Source: CAZSNH01 sp052388455
Lineage (GTDB): Bacteria > Pseudomonadota > Alphaproteobacteria > Rhizobiales > Hyphomicrobiaceae
DNA: 37,666 nt
Assembly (NCBI GenBank): GCA_052388455.1
Contig: JBQTIA010000048.1
Span: 1 to 37,666, forward strand
Direction of reading: 5' to 3'
Below, piece after piece: positions 17,126 through 25,151 of this stretch (its first letter is position 1; every line of letters starts with the position of its first letter). Below the pieces are notes generated by a model. It was not told the DNA's origin, did no database searches, and saw only the letters and a program-made list of their open reading frames with translations. A program made the position numbers and the translations under genes.

Positions 17126-17904
17126 CCGGCCTCGCGCGGCTCGCCGATCGGCGGGTCGTCGAGTTCGCCGGCCAGCACCTCGGCGACATGGCGGCACGAG
17201 ATGGGGAGGCCCCGCCGCCGCATGGTTCCGCCGATGTGCATCAGGCAGCCGAGGTCACCCGCCAGCAGCAGCTCGGCTCGAGTTTCGGTTGCCGACGCCA
17301 GTTTCTTTTCCGCCATCGCGTTCGACACGGCGGGATACTTGACGGAAAAGAGCCCGCCGAACCCGCAGCAGGTCTCGCACTCCTTCATTTCATTGAGCCG
17401 CAGTCCCTCCACGCCCGCGAGCAGTTTGCGCGGCGAGGTCTTGATGCCGAGTTCCCTCAAGCCCGAGCAGGCATCGTGATAGGTCGCCGTGGCCGGACAG
17501 CGCGACGCCACACGCGACAGGCCCCGCACGCGCACGAGGAATTCCGTCAGCTCGTGCACCCGCGCGGAGAAGGCGTGCGCCTCCGCCTCGAGGCGTTCGT
17601 CGCCGGCCAGCAGTTCCGGGTAATGCATTTTCAGCATCGCCGCGCAGGAGCCGGACGGAGCCACGACATAATCGAAGCTGGCGAAGGCGCGTATCGTGGC
17701 CAGGGCCAAGTCGCGCGCGTCGGCCCTCGCTCCCGAGTTGTATGCCGGCTGTCCGCAGCAGGTCTGTGCGGCCGGCACCTCGACGCTGCATCCCGACGCT
17801 TCGATGAGCCGCGAAGCCGCGAAGCCGACCGACGGGCGAAACACATCCACGAGGCACGTGACGAACAATCCGACGCGAGGCCGGCGTGGCGCACCTGCCG
17901 TCAT
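17122..17904 (-). CDS. lutA: L-lactate utilization protein LutA (CCG-domain Fe-S protein)
   Basis: A 260-residue protein with two CCG cysteine-rich domains: TCCGQPAYNSG (Cys49-Cys50) and CETCCGFGGLFSVK (about 176-189), each with upstream cysteine partners (VTCLVD; YHDACSGLR). Such domains bind an Fe-S cluster, as in GlpC, HdrB and glycolate oxidase GlcF. Being first of three genes joined by 4-bp overlaps with lutB and lutC identifies it as LutA rather than GlcF. The 139-bp gap upstream (17905-18043) should hold the promoter; I see no clear FadR-family operator or lactate permease gene nearby. Confidence 0.94.
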   Translation of the reverse strand: MTAGAPRRPRVGLFVTCLVDVFRPSVGFAASRLIEASGCSVEVPAAQTCCGQPAYNSGARADARDLALATIRAFASFDYVVAPSGSCAAMLKMHYPELLAGDERLEAEAHAFSARVHELTEFLVRVRGLSRVASRCPATATYHDACSGLRELGIKTSPRKLLAGVEGLRLNEMKECETCCGFGGLFSVKYPAVSNAMAEKKLASATETRAELLLAGDLGCLMHIGGTMRRRGLPISCRHVAEVLAGELDDPPIGEPREAG

Positions 17905-18043
17905 GCCGCCTCACCTGCCGGCCGTCGTTGCGACACTGCCTGAACCTTCATCCCGTCCGCCTGATAGAGGATAAAGGTCGTTCGCAACGCCGGCGTCAAG
18001 CCGGGGTCGACGCCGATTGCGGCTCGGGCGGGCTCGCTGACCG

Positions 18044-21000
18044 TCAGGCGTTGGTTGCGTGGGCGCCCTGGCTGCCGTCGTCCCAGGCGAACACGAGCTG
18101 GCCGGCCTTCTTCCAGCTTTCCGGGCTATCACGCTTGATCATGGCGATGGCCGCCGCGTGCCCCCGGAGCCGATCGAGAAGCTGCTGCTGCGCGTCGTCG
18201 AGGCCGTCATCGGGGCCGGCGGCGCTCTCCAGCTCGTTGACGAGCTGCCACAGCACGCGCTCGTAAGGGCCGCGCGGTGCCAGCATCAGCGCCGGCAGTA
18301 CATGCTCGATTTCGTTGTAGGCGGCATTGAGAACGTCGATGCGCTGCTCGTCGTCACCCTGCCGGCTCCACAGTTCGTTGTAGGCGAGCCTCAGACCGTC
18401 GCGCATCTCCTTGTCGCGCCAGCGAAGCTGGTGACCGAGCACCGCGTTGGCCTCTTTCACCTGCTCCAGGCTCTTGCCGGCGGCGATCGCCTCGCCGACG
18501 AACTCCGGCCGCGACACCAGCGCGAATGCCGCTTCATCGAGACCCATCGCCTTCAGCATGGCGGAACGAAACTCCTCGTGCAGGTAGGCGAGACTGCCGG
18601 CGTCGCGAGTCAGCGGCGGCGGGGACTTCGTATGATCGGCAAGCGCGGTGCGCGGCGCGTTGAGAGACCCGCCGAAGCTCGGCGCCCGTGCGGCGGCCGG
18701 GCCTTCGAGACGCGGGGCCCCATAGCCGAGGCCGATGGTGCGTCCACGGATTCTGGCCAGCGTCTTGTAGAGGTCCTTGTGAACGTAGTAGTGCGCCGCG
18801 TCGTTGCCGACCCGCTGCACGCGGTCGTGGGTGGCACCCGCGTTGAGCAGATTGCGCACGGTCCGCAGGTGGAGGGCGCCGCCGGTCGTCTCGACCTCGC
18901 CGAGCTTGATCTCGGCGGTGAAGCCGCGATCCTCGCTGATCGGATGCATATAGGAAAGAACGGTCTCGGAGTTGCCGCCGACGTCCGGCAGCAGCGCCAC
19001 GGCGACCGTCTTTTCGAGGTCGGCGAGAGTGGCGTGGCTGTCGTTCGCCTCGAAGGCTTTCTTTGCGGTCGTCGAGAGGAACTCGAACAGCTCGGCGCGG
19101 ACGAGATAACGCCCGCGCGACTCGTCGAACTCGACGGCGTGGATGGTCGAGCCGGCGTTGAGCACGCCGAGCACCTTCTCCGCCGTGTGGGAGTCCAGCC
19201 GGTCGGGCCGCACCTCGGCCATGAAGCCCGCCGCGTTGGTGATCGGCCTCATGGCCTGCAATGTCGCGCGCGCCGTCTCGAAGGTATCGGGCAGCAGCGC
19301 GTTCTCGATGATGTCCTCGAGCTGCTGGGCGGTCCGCGCCTTCACGCTCGGAACATCGGAGAGCGGAGAGCGGACCGCGTTGGCGGCGAACAGGCCCGAC
19401 ATGAAGATGAGGCTGTCGATGGCAATGGCGATGGCGAGCGCGAGATAGGCCAGCCGGTTGCCATCCTGGAAGGCATTCCAGCTCACGACGAAATGGTGGG
19501 CCTTGTCGTCGCGGGTCAGCTCGATGAAGTTGATCTTGGTGCGCAGCGCGTCGGTCTCCTTCGAGGGGAGGCCACTGTCGGCGAGGCACTTCCTGGAGAA
19601 GCCGAAGAGGGCGTCGGCGGTCGTGTGCTGGGCCAGCTTGTCGCCGCCGGCGCAATCCTTGTTGAACATCTGAGCGCCGGCATTGAGCGCAAAGAGCACG
19701 CTGGCCGCCTCGCTCGCCGCCTTCGGATCGCAATCGAGCTCACGCACCTTCGGCTTCGTCACCTCGGCCGAGAACATGGCATTGAAAATCTGCGAGCACT
19801 GCTTCTGCACGTCCGCCAGCCGCTCGGTCGTCGGCTCCTGACGGAAGGCGTTGCGCGACGCCTCGAAGGCCGGAAGCACGCGGGCCGGATCGATGCGGGT
19901 CTGTTCCTTCTCGCCGGCAAGCGCCTGCTCGGTGAGCTTGATGCGCTCGCCGGCGGTGGCTTCCTCGCCCTTGTATTTCGCCAGCTCGCCATCGACCGTC
20001 GCCAGCTCTCGCTTGACCTGGCTGATGCGCCCCTCGGTCGCGTCAAGCCGCTTCTTGGCGTCGTTCACCCGTTCTTCGCCGACTTTGTAATAATCCTTGA
20101 GCTTGCCGAGCTCGCCCATGCGCTGGCGCCAGACGGGACCTTTGCCGGTATTGCCGGTGCCTTCGACGCCCTTGTCCTCGGCCATCGCCTCGACACGCTT
20201 GGAATCGATTTCCTTGGCGCGGTTGTCGAGATCGGCTTTGGCCTTTCCGTATTCCTCCGCCAGCGTCGGCCGGTCACCCTCCAGGCGCGCCAGCTCGTCG
20301 GTCAGCGTCGTCTTCTTGACGGTCAGCCCCGCCTGGCCGCTCTGCGAGGTCGCGATGCGCTCCTGCTGCTCCTTGATCGCGATGTTTCGGCTTTCGATCT
20401 GCTCGTTGAAATAGTTTTCGATTTCAGCCGCGCTGGCCTGAGCTTCCCTTGCGAGCTTGCCGAGCGTCGCGTCGTAGGTGTTCCAGCCCTCGGATGCGAA
20501 CAGATCCATGGCTGCCGTTTGCCGGCGCGCCTCGATCGTCGAACCGATGTCGCCGAGAATGCCGGCCACCTGGTTCTGCGCTCGCAGCTCGGCGGCTCGG
20601 ATGCGCTCAGACATCGGGAAGATGGCGCTGAAGCGGGAGTCGAAGGAAAAGAGGATCGACGTCGTCGCACAGGCGAGGAACATCACCCAGAGGATCGCGT
20701 TTTTCACGATCACGCGTGACGACTGGACGTAGGGCTTGACGAGATCGCTGCCCGAATAGAGCGCCATCAGCGCTATGGCGAGCAGCCCGACCACGATGAC
20801 GAGCAGGCTGTCGGCGAGTTTCGACCAGTCGACGACGCCGTCGGCCGCGCTCCGCAGATCGAGGTAGCCCATCGATTGCAGCACGAGAACCGCGAGTCCG
20901 ACGAACAGCATCGCACCAATGAGGGCGCCAAGCCCAGCCTGCGTGCCGCGCGCCAAGCCGCGCCCGCCCGAGGCCGCGCTCTGATTCATGCCGGTGGCGA

Positions 21001-21400
21001 AAGACTCGCCGATCAGCCAGGCGATGACCAGCATCAGCCCCTGGATGCCGAACGTGATCATGAGCGACAGCACCGGCTCGCCGGTGAAGTTTTTCATGCC
21101 GTCCCAGGTCGTGTAGCCGGAGGCGAACGACAGCACTATGCCGGTGGCGCCGAGCACGGCGAGCCGCCAATTCGACAGCATGGCCTCCGACATGGCGCTG
21201 CGGATACGCCGGCCGGTGTTGGTCAGGCCGAGGAAAGCCATCGACAAGGCCGAGACGGCGATGACGCCCCAGATCGGCTGGGGAAGAGCCTCGGGCAGGG
21301 CAGCGAGCCGGTCGAGGATCGTGGATGCCGACGGCAGCTCGGGTGCCTGTGCCAGCACCTCACCGGCGGCGTCCACGGTCGCTTTGACGTCCCAGCCCAT
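18044..21400 (-). CDS. Large 7-TM protein with coiled-coil extracytoplasmic domain and duplicated cytoplasmic domain, family unknown
   Basis: A 1118-residue protein with a strong GGAGGG ribosome binding site. Predicted helices lie at about 42-60, 78-97, 110-131, 154-178, 196-216, 233-252 and 649-673. Positive charges cluster in the 1-2, 3-4 and 5-6 loops and after helix 7, so the N-terminus is outside, residues 253-648 form a large periplasmic domain and 679-1118 are cytoplasmic. The periplasmic domain is rich in heptads (about 310-400, 425-500) and holds all four non-membrane cysteines (535, 557, 583, 605). The cytoplasmic part has two similar segments (about 692-781 and 793-882), both with ALLPD, a GF.AE step and LNAG. 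Then follow a Pro/Ala linker and a helical C-terminus (935-1118). I recognise no enzyme motif. It looks monocistronic. Confidence 0.85.
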   Translation of the reverse strand: MGWDVKATVDAAGEVLAQAPELPSASTILDRLAALPEALPQPIWGVIAVSALSMAFLGLTNTGRRIRSAMSEAMLSNWRLAVLGATGIVLSFASGYTTWDGMKNFTGEPVLSLMITFGIQGLMLVIAWLIGESFATGMNQSAASGGRGLARGTQAGLGALIGAMLFVGLAVLVLQSMGYLDLRSAADGVVDWSKLADSLLVIVVGLLAIALMALYSGSDLVKPYVQSSRVIVKNAILWVMFLACATTSILFSFDSRFSAIFPMSERIRAAELRAQNQVAGILGDIGSTIEARRQTAAMDLFASEGWNTYDATLGKLAREAQASAAEIENYFNEQIESRNIAIKEQQERIATSQSGQAGLTVKKTTLTDELARLEGDRPTLAEEYGKAKADLDNRAKEIDSKRVEAMAEDKGVEGTGNTGKGPVWRQRMGELGKLKDYYKVGEERVNDAKKRLDATEGRISQVKRELATVDGELAKYKGEEATAGERIKLTEQALAGEKEQTRIDPARVLPAFEASRNAFRQEPTTERLADVQKQCSQIFNAMFSAEVTKPKVRELDCDPKAASEAASVLFALNAGAQMFNKDCAGGDKLAQHTTADALFGFSRKCLADSGLPSKETDALRTKINFIELTRDDKAHHFVVSWNAFQDGNRLAYLALAIAIAIDSLIFMSGLFAANAVRSPLSDVPSVKARTAQQLEDIIENALLPDTFETARATLQAMRPITNAAGFMAEVRPDRLDSHTAEKVLGVLNAGSTIHAVEFDESRGRYLVRAELFEFLSTTAKKAFEANDSHATLADLEKTVAVALLPDVGGNSETVLSYMHPISEDRGFTAEIKLGEVETTGGALHLRTVRNLLNAGATHDRVQRVGNDAAHYYVHKDLYKTLARIRGRTIGLGYGAPRLEGPAAARAPSFGGSLNAPRTALADHTKSPPPLTRDAGSLAYLHEEFRSAMLKAMGLDEAAFALVSRPEFVGEAIAAGKSLEQVKEANAVLGHQLRWRDKEMRDGLRLAYNELWSRQGDDEQRIDVLNAAYNEIEHVLPALMLAPRGPYERVLWQLVNELESAAGPDDGLDDAQQQLLDRLRGHAAAIAMIKRDSPESWKKAGQLVFAWDDGSQGAHATNA

Positions 21401-21686
21401 TCCACAGCCCTCCAGCAGAGGTGTTCAGCTTCCTGCGCACCGCTATCTCGCGCGACAGGGAAACCCGCGATTCACCTCTCCACAGTCCTGTTGGCTTGGG
21501 GGCAGAATTGGGGCGGAGCGACCGCCCAGGGCGTGAAATTCTATTCACGAAGTCAAGCGCCAGGGCGAGCGCAGGGGACGCGCGAGCCACGCTGGCCGAA
21601 CGACGGCGGTAAAAATTCTCAAGTCCATCAACGGCCGGCGGCCGATGATCGCCGTTCCGCCGATGCGTTGTAGCTTTACGGCCGGA
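21401..21686 (-). promoter_or_regulatory. Upstream region of the 1118-residue protein gene
   Basis: On the minus strand TTGACT is followed at once by a dyad, GTGAA-N6-TTCAC (21533-21548). The -35-like element and the dyad overlap, as for a repressed promoter, but no good -10 follows at 16-18 bp. The rest of the region holds no supported gene. Confidence 0.3.
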
Positions 21687-22505
21687 TCAGCTTCCGGGAC
21701 CGATCGGGAAACGGCGATCCCAGGTCGTGCCGCTGGTGTCGCGGGCGGTGACCGTCATCTCGACGGCCCCGTTGGTCACATAGTCGAACTCGACCTTCGG
21801 ATTCTGCGAGAGCGTTATCGAGCCGTCCATCTGAAACACCATTTCGTCACCCTGGCGGGCTTCCACATGCTCGACCATCAGCAGCGGCACGTACAGCAGC
21901 GTGATCTGGTCGAGAACCATGCCCGTGTGATTGGGATGGTTCAGCTCGTAGCGTGCGCGCTGCACGGCGTGCGAGGACGTCGCCCGCTCACCGACGGCCG
22001 CCAAGGTCATCTTGCCCATATTGGCGGCGATCTCGGCGGGGTCGCCCATCGGCGGCGCCGAGCAGGAGGCTTGACCGCCGGCGAATTTCACCAGCTGCTC
22101 GGCCATGTAGACCTCTCCGTCGCTGGCTTCGACGACGACCCTGACGTCCGACTGCTGGTTGAGGCGGATGTGGGTGGTGATCGCGATCCGGTCGCGGCCC
22201 GGACCGAGCGTGAATTTCGCGGCGACCGGCGAAGGGTTCTCGTCGACGATGAATGACACCGTTTTGATGGTGCGGCCTTCGCCGAGCTTGACCTCGGCTT
22301 CGATCGGCACGCTGCGCACGTCGTCAGGGCGATAGGGAGCCTTCATCGTCACGACCCCGGTGCCGAGGTGGACAGTTTTATCGGGATACACTTCGGCGCG
22401 AATGCCGTCCCAGGTCGATCCGGCATGAAGCGGTGCGGCCATCGCGACCAGTCCGCACAACACTCCCGCCACGCTCAGCGACCTGCCAATCGACCTTGCC
22501 GACAT
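21687..22505 (-). CDS. Quinoprotein dehydrogenase-associated SoxYZ-like carrier protein
   Basis: A 272-residue exported fusion. The signal peptide (about 1-28) is followed by a SoxY-like domain (about 30-150) ending in FAGGQASCSAPP, where Cys148 is the only cysteine of the mature protein and corresponds to the substrate-carrying cysteine of SoxY. A SoxZ-like immunoglobulin-fold domain follows (about 165-272; HPNHTGMVLDQ, PLLMVEHVEA, then SQNPKVEFDYV). Such fusions are usually found next to PQQ-dependent alcohol dehydrogenases rather than in thiosulfate oxidation clusters. No quinoprotein or sox gene is in this window. The ATG at 22505 is chosen for its GGGCGGAGC ribosome binding site and because the signal peptide starts there. 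Confidence 0.87.
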   Translation of the reverse strand: MSARSIGRSLSVAGVLCGLVAMAAPLHAGSTWDGIRAEVYPDKTVHLGTGVVTMKAPYRPDDVRSVPIEAEVKLGEGRTIKTVSFIVDENPSPVAAKFTLGPGRDRIAITTHIRLNQQSDVRVVVEASDGEVYMAEQLVKFAGGQASCSAPPMGDPAEIAANMGKMTLAAVGERATSSHAVQRARYELNHPNHTGMVLDQITLLYVPLLMVEHVEARQGDEMVFQMDGSITLSQNPKVEFDYVTNGAVEMTVTARDTSGTTWDRRFPIGPGS

Positions 22506-22616
22506 GCTCCGCCCTCGTTCCGCAAATTTGGCTGTTCCGACCGATGCAATGAGTTGCGCACAATCGTACCGGCGTCCTCGAAAGTCAACGCGACACCCAC
22601 GCCGTCGGACCACGCA

Positions 22617-23351
22617 TCAGTTGATGACGGCGGGTCGCCACCCGGCGGCCATCGCCTCGCTCTCGGAACAGAACCAGCGCTCTCCCTTGCCGGTCTCGAC
22701 CTTGACCTTGGTGTACCAGGGGCTCCACGGCAGATGGTAGATGTGACCCTTGCCGGTGACGTTGCCCTTGATCGCGCACCCGGCCGGAGCGGTCTCTTCG
22801 GCGCTGGCCCAGCGCTTCTCGCGATAGACCCAGGCCGGCTCCGCCTCGCCCTGCCAGATGCCGGCGCCCGCCGACCGCGCGACTGCCTCCTCCACGACGT
22901 AGGCCTTTGAATACTTGACGAAAGCCCAGGCCATGCCGCTCCTGACCATGGCGGCGTTGAGATCGCGGCCATCGACGGAGCAGACGCCGAGCATCCGCCC
23001 GTACTTGTCGTGACCGCGGCTCTCGCAGGTGACTTCAGCTGACCCTACGAGATCCGCGAGCGCCCGCTGCGCCTTGCGCCCGCAGGGCCAGGAGCCGAGC
23101 ATGGAGCCGAGCCAGGAGCGGGGACCGGATCGACCGCAGGTCTGGGCGTTTTCCGGGGCGTCGATACCTTCGAGCCGGACGCGCACTCCCGCGACGTCGA
23201 GCGTGTCGCCATCGACGGCGGAGGCGCGTCCGCTGACCACCTTGGCGGCGGCGGCGGCGGGAGGTGTGGGAGCCGCGGCTCCCGAGACGACTACAGCCAG
23301 CGCAAACGCCACCGGCCGCAGGCAAGCAAACATCCGAACAGATTCACTCAT
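22617..23351 (-). CDS. Exported thermonuclease (SNase-like) family protein
   Basis: A 244-residue protein with a signal peptide (about 8-37) and a staphylococcal-nuclease-like domain (about 38-180). The active-site set is complete: DGDT (47-50), Arg59, Asp64 and Glu67 in RLEGIDAPE, and Arg119 in KYGRMLG, which match SNase Arg35, Asp40, Glu43 and Arg87 in spacing. It should be a Ca2+-dependent nuclease in the periplasm or medium. The C-terminal 60 residues (CAIKGN, then HLPWSPWYTKVKV, ERWFCSESEAMAAGWRPA) resemble the small two-cysteine domain often fused to these nucleases. The SoxYZ-like gene starts 111 bp downstream, so cotranscription is possible. Confidence 0.9.
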   Translation of the reverse strand: MSESVRMFACLRPVAFALAVVVSGAAAPTPPAAAAAKVVSGRASAVDGDTLDVAGVRVRLEGIDAPENAQTCGRSGPRSWLGSMLGSWPCGRKAQRALADLVGSAEVTCESRGHDKYGRMLGVCSVDGRDLNAAMVRSGMAWAFVKYSKAYVVEEAVARSAGAGIWQGEAEPAWVYREKRWASAEETAPAGCAIKGNVTGKGHIYHLPWSPWYTKVKVETGKGERWFCSESEAMAAGWRPAVIN

Positions 23352-23689
23352 AGGTTGAATCTGTCTGATTCGCGTGGTCGGATGCCGGCCTAAAGTTGTC
23401 CTAACTCTGGCGAGTCCCCGGCCGAAAAAGCACAGGCTTCGACTTTAAGCCGATGCGCAAATACAACTTGAGTTCAGGAGCTTCTATCCGCTAGGATTTC
23501 ATTGCTAAGGCCAAACCTGCCGCGCTGACCGCTCTGCGGTCCTGTAGCTGCGTTCGCGACGGGTTTGGCCGAGGCTCGCAGCACCCCCATCCGCTCCCAG
23601 ACGAAACGGCCTGGGAGACGCGAGATTGATCCGCGGTGCTTCCCCTCCGAAAATCACTACGGATCGAGTCCATCTTGGACTGCGGATCG
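23352..23689. other. 338-bp intergenic region with a nested inverted repeat
   Basis: No ORF is supported. GGCCAAACC (23509-23517) and GGTTTGGCC (23572-23580) are perfect complements 54 nt apart, and GACCGC-TCT-GCGGTC inside them is a perfect 6-bp hairpin. Together they could make a branched RNA of about 72 nt. No T-run follows on either strand, so it is not a simple terminator. It lies after the nucleoside transporter gene and before the nuclease gene. Confidence 0.45.
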
Positions 23690-24955
23690 TCAGGTCCGTA
23701 CGACCAGTCCGATGATGGCCGCCGACATCAGCGTCGCCAGATAGCCCACCACGAGAGCCTTCGGTCCGAGCGCGACGATCTCGCTGCGCCGCTCGGGCAC
23801 CATCGCCGACAATCCTCCGATCAGAATGCCGAGCGAACCGAGATTGGCAAAGCTGCAGAGCGCATAGCCGAGGATGAGCCGCGTGCGTTCCGAGAGCACG
23901 CCTGCCGGCGTGGCGGCGAGATCGAGGTAGGCGATGAACTCATTCAGCACGAATTTCTGACCGAGCAGCGCGCCAGCCGCCGGGGCCTCACTCCACGGGA
24001 TGCCGATGACCCAGGCGAGCGGCGCCGCCAGCACGCCGAGCACCGACTGCAAGGTCGGCGCAACACCGAACGGCGCGCCCGCCGCCCCCAGGAACGCGTT
24101 GACCAGTGAGACCAGCGCCACGGCGACCACCAGCATGGCGCCGACCGCCGCCGCGATCGCCAACCCCTCGAGCGTGCCGCGCGTCACCGCATCCATGCTG
24201 CTCTGCGACTCGTCGGCGATGGTGAAACTCCGCGCCGCCTCACCAGCCTGAAAGCCGTCCGGAACAGCGAGGCGCGCAAGCAGCAGCGCCGCCGGGACGT
24301 TCATGATCGAGGCGGTCAGAAGGTGGCCGGCGGCATCCGGCATCTGCGGCGCGAGAATGGAGGCGTAGAGCGCCAGCACCGTGCCGGCGACCGTCGCCAT
24401 GCCGACCGTCATGGTGGCGAACAGCGCCCCGCGCCCCATGGCCGCGACGTAGGGGCGAATGAGCAGCGGCGCCTCGACGGGTCCGAGAAAGATGCTGGCC
24501 GATGCCACGGTTGCCAGCGGCCCGCCGATTCCGATCGTCCGCCGCAGCAGGAACGCGAAGCCGGCGACCACCCGCTGAAGCACGCACCAATAAAACATGA
24601 GCCGCATCAGCGCCGCCACGACCAGGATCATCGGCAGCATCCGGAAAGCCAGTACATAGCCGTGCTCCGGCCGCGTGGTGTCGTAGGGAGAGGGGCCGCC
24701 CGCAAGGTGGCCGAAGACCAGCCGGGCGCCGTCGTCGGTCGCCCGCTGGAGAACCGTCACCGCTTCTCCGAACCACACGAAGGCCGTCCGCGCCGGCGGA
24801 AACGTCAGCAGGATGACGCCGATCGCGGCCTGCAACGCCAGCGCGCCGACCATGAACCCCAGCATTCCGGGCGAGCGGGCGGCCGCGCGATCCTCCGACA
24901 GGAGCCAGACGACGAGCGGGATCAGCGCCAGTCCGATCAGCCCCTGCCACTCCAT
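23690..24955 (-). CDS. Concentrative nucleoside transporter (NupC/CNT family)
   Basis: A 421-residue polytopic inner-membrane protein with CNT hallmarks. They are GPVEAPLLIRPYVAAMGRG and MTVGMATVAGTVLALYA in the first half, and GQKFVLNEFIAYLDL plus CSFANLGSLGILIGGLSAMVP in the second half. CNT proteins import nucleosides with H+ or Na+; specificity cannot be read. The ATG at 24955 has GGGAG 6 nt upstream; an ATG two codons earlier (24961) directly abuts that site and is less likely. It is divergent from the AsmA gene, with about 190 bp between them. Confidence 0.92.
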   Translation of the reverse strand: MEWQGLIGLALIPLVVWLLSEDRAAARSPGMLGFMVGALALQAAIGVILLTFPPARTAFVWFGEAVTVLQRATDDGARLVFGHLAGGPSPYDTTRPEHGYVLAFRMLPMILVVAALMRLMFYWCVLQRVVAGFAFLLRRTIGIGGPLATVASASIFLGPVEAPLLIRPYVAAMGRGALFATMTVGMATVAGTVLALYASILAPQMPDAAGHLLTASIMNVPAALLLARLAVPDGFQAGEAARSFTIADESQSSMDAVTRGTLEGLAIAAAVGAMLVVAVALVSLVNAFLGAAGAPFGVAPTLQSVLGVLAAPLAWVIGIPWSEAPAAGALLGQKFVLNEFIAYLDLAATPAGVLSERTRLILGYALCSFANLGSLGILIGGLSAMVPERRSEIVALGPKALVVGYLATLMSAAIIGLVVRT

Positions 24956-25151
24956 GCCCATCTCCCGCCCGACGAATCATGCGCCAAATGCTACGCGACA
25001 AGATCGCCAGCGTGGAAAAACCTTGGCGCCACCGCCGCGCAATGTTGCCGAGCACGGACATAATCTCCGACTATGCTGTCGAAGCGAGAATCGAAGACCG
25101 GCCCTCCAGTTCCAGCGGACGCGGCCGGCCCGCCAGAATGAAGGTTCACCC

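Noticed and set aside
17122..17904. Glycolate oxidase subunit GlcF or GlpC for the CCG-domain protein
   Set aside because: Length, two CCG domains without a ferredoxin domain, and 4-bp overlaps with LutB and LutC genes identify it as LutA.
18059..20719. An 886-codon open frame opposite the large membrane protein gene
   Set aside because: Long antisense frames are expected in GC-rich coding DNA. The product is a low-complexity His/Arg/Gly/Asp-rich string without domains, and the opposite strand gives a coherent membrane and coiled-coil protein.
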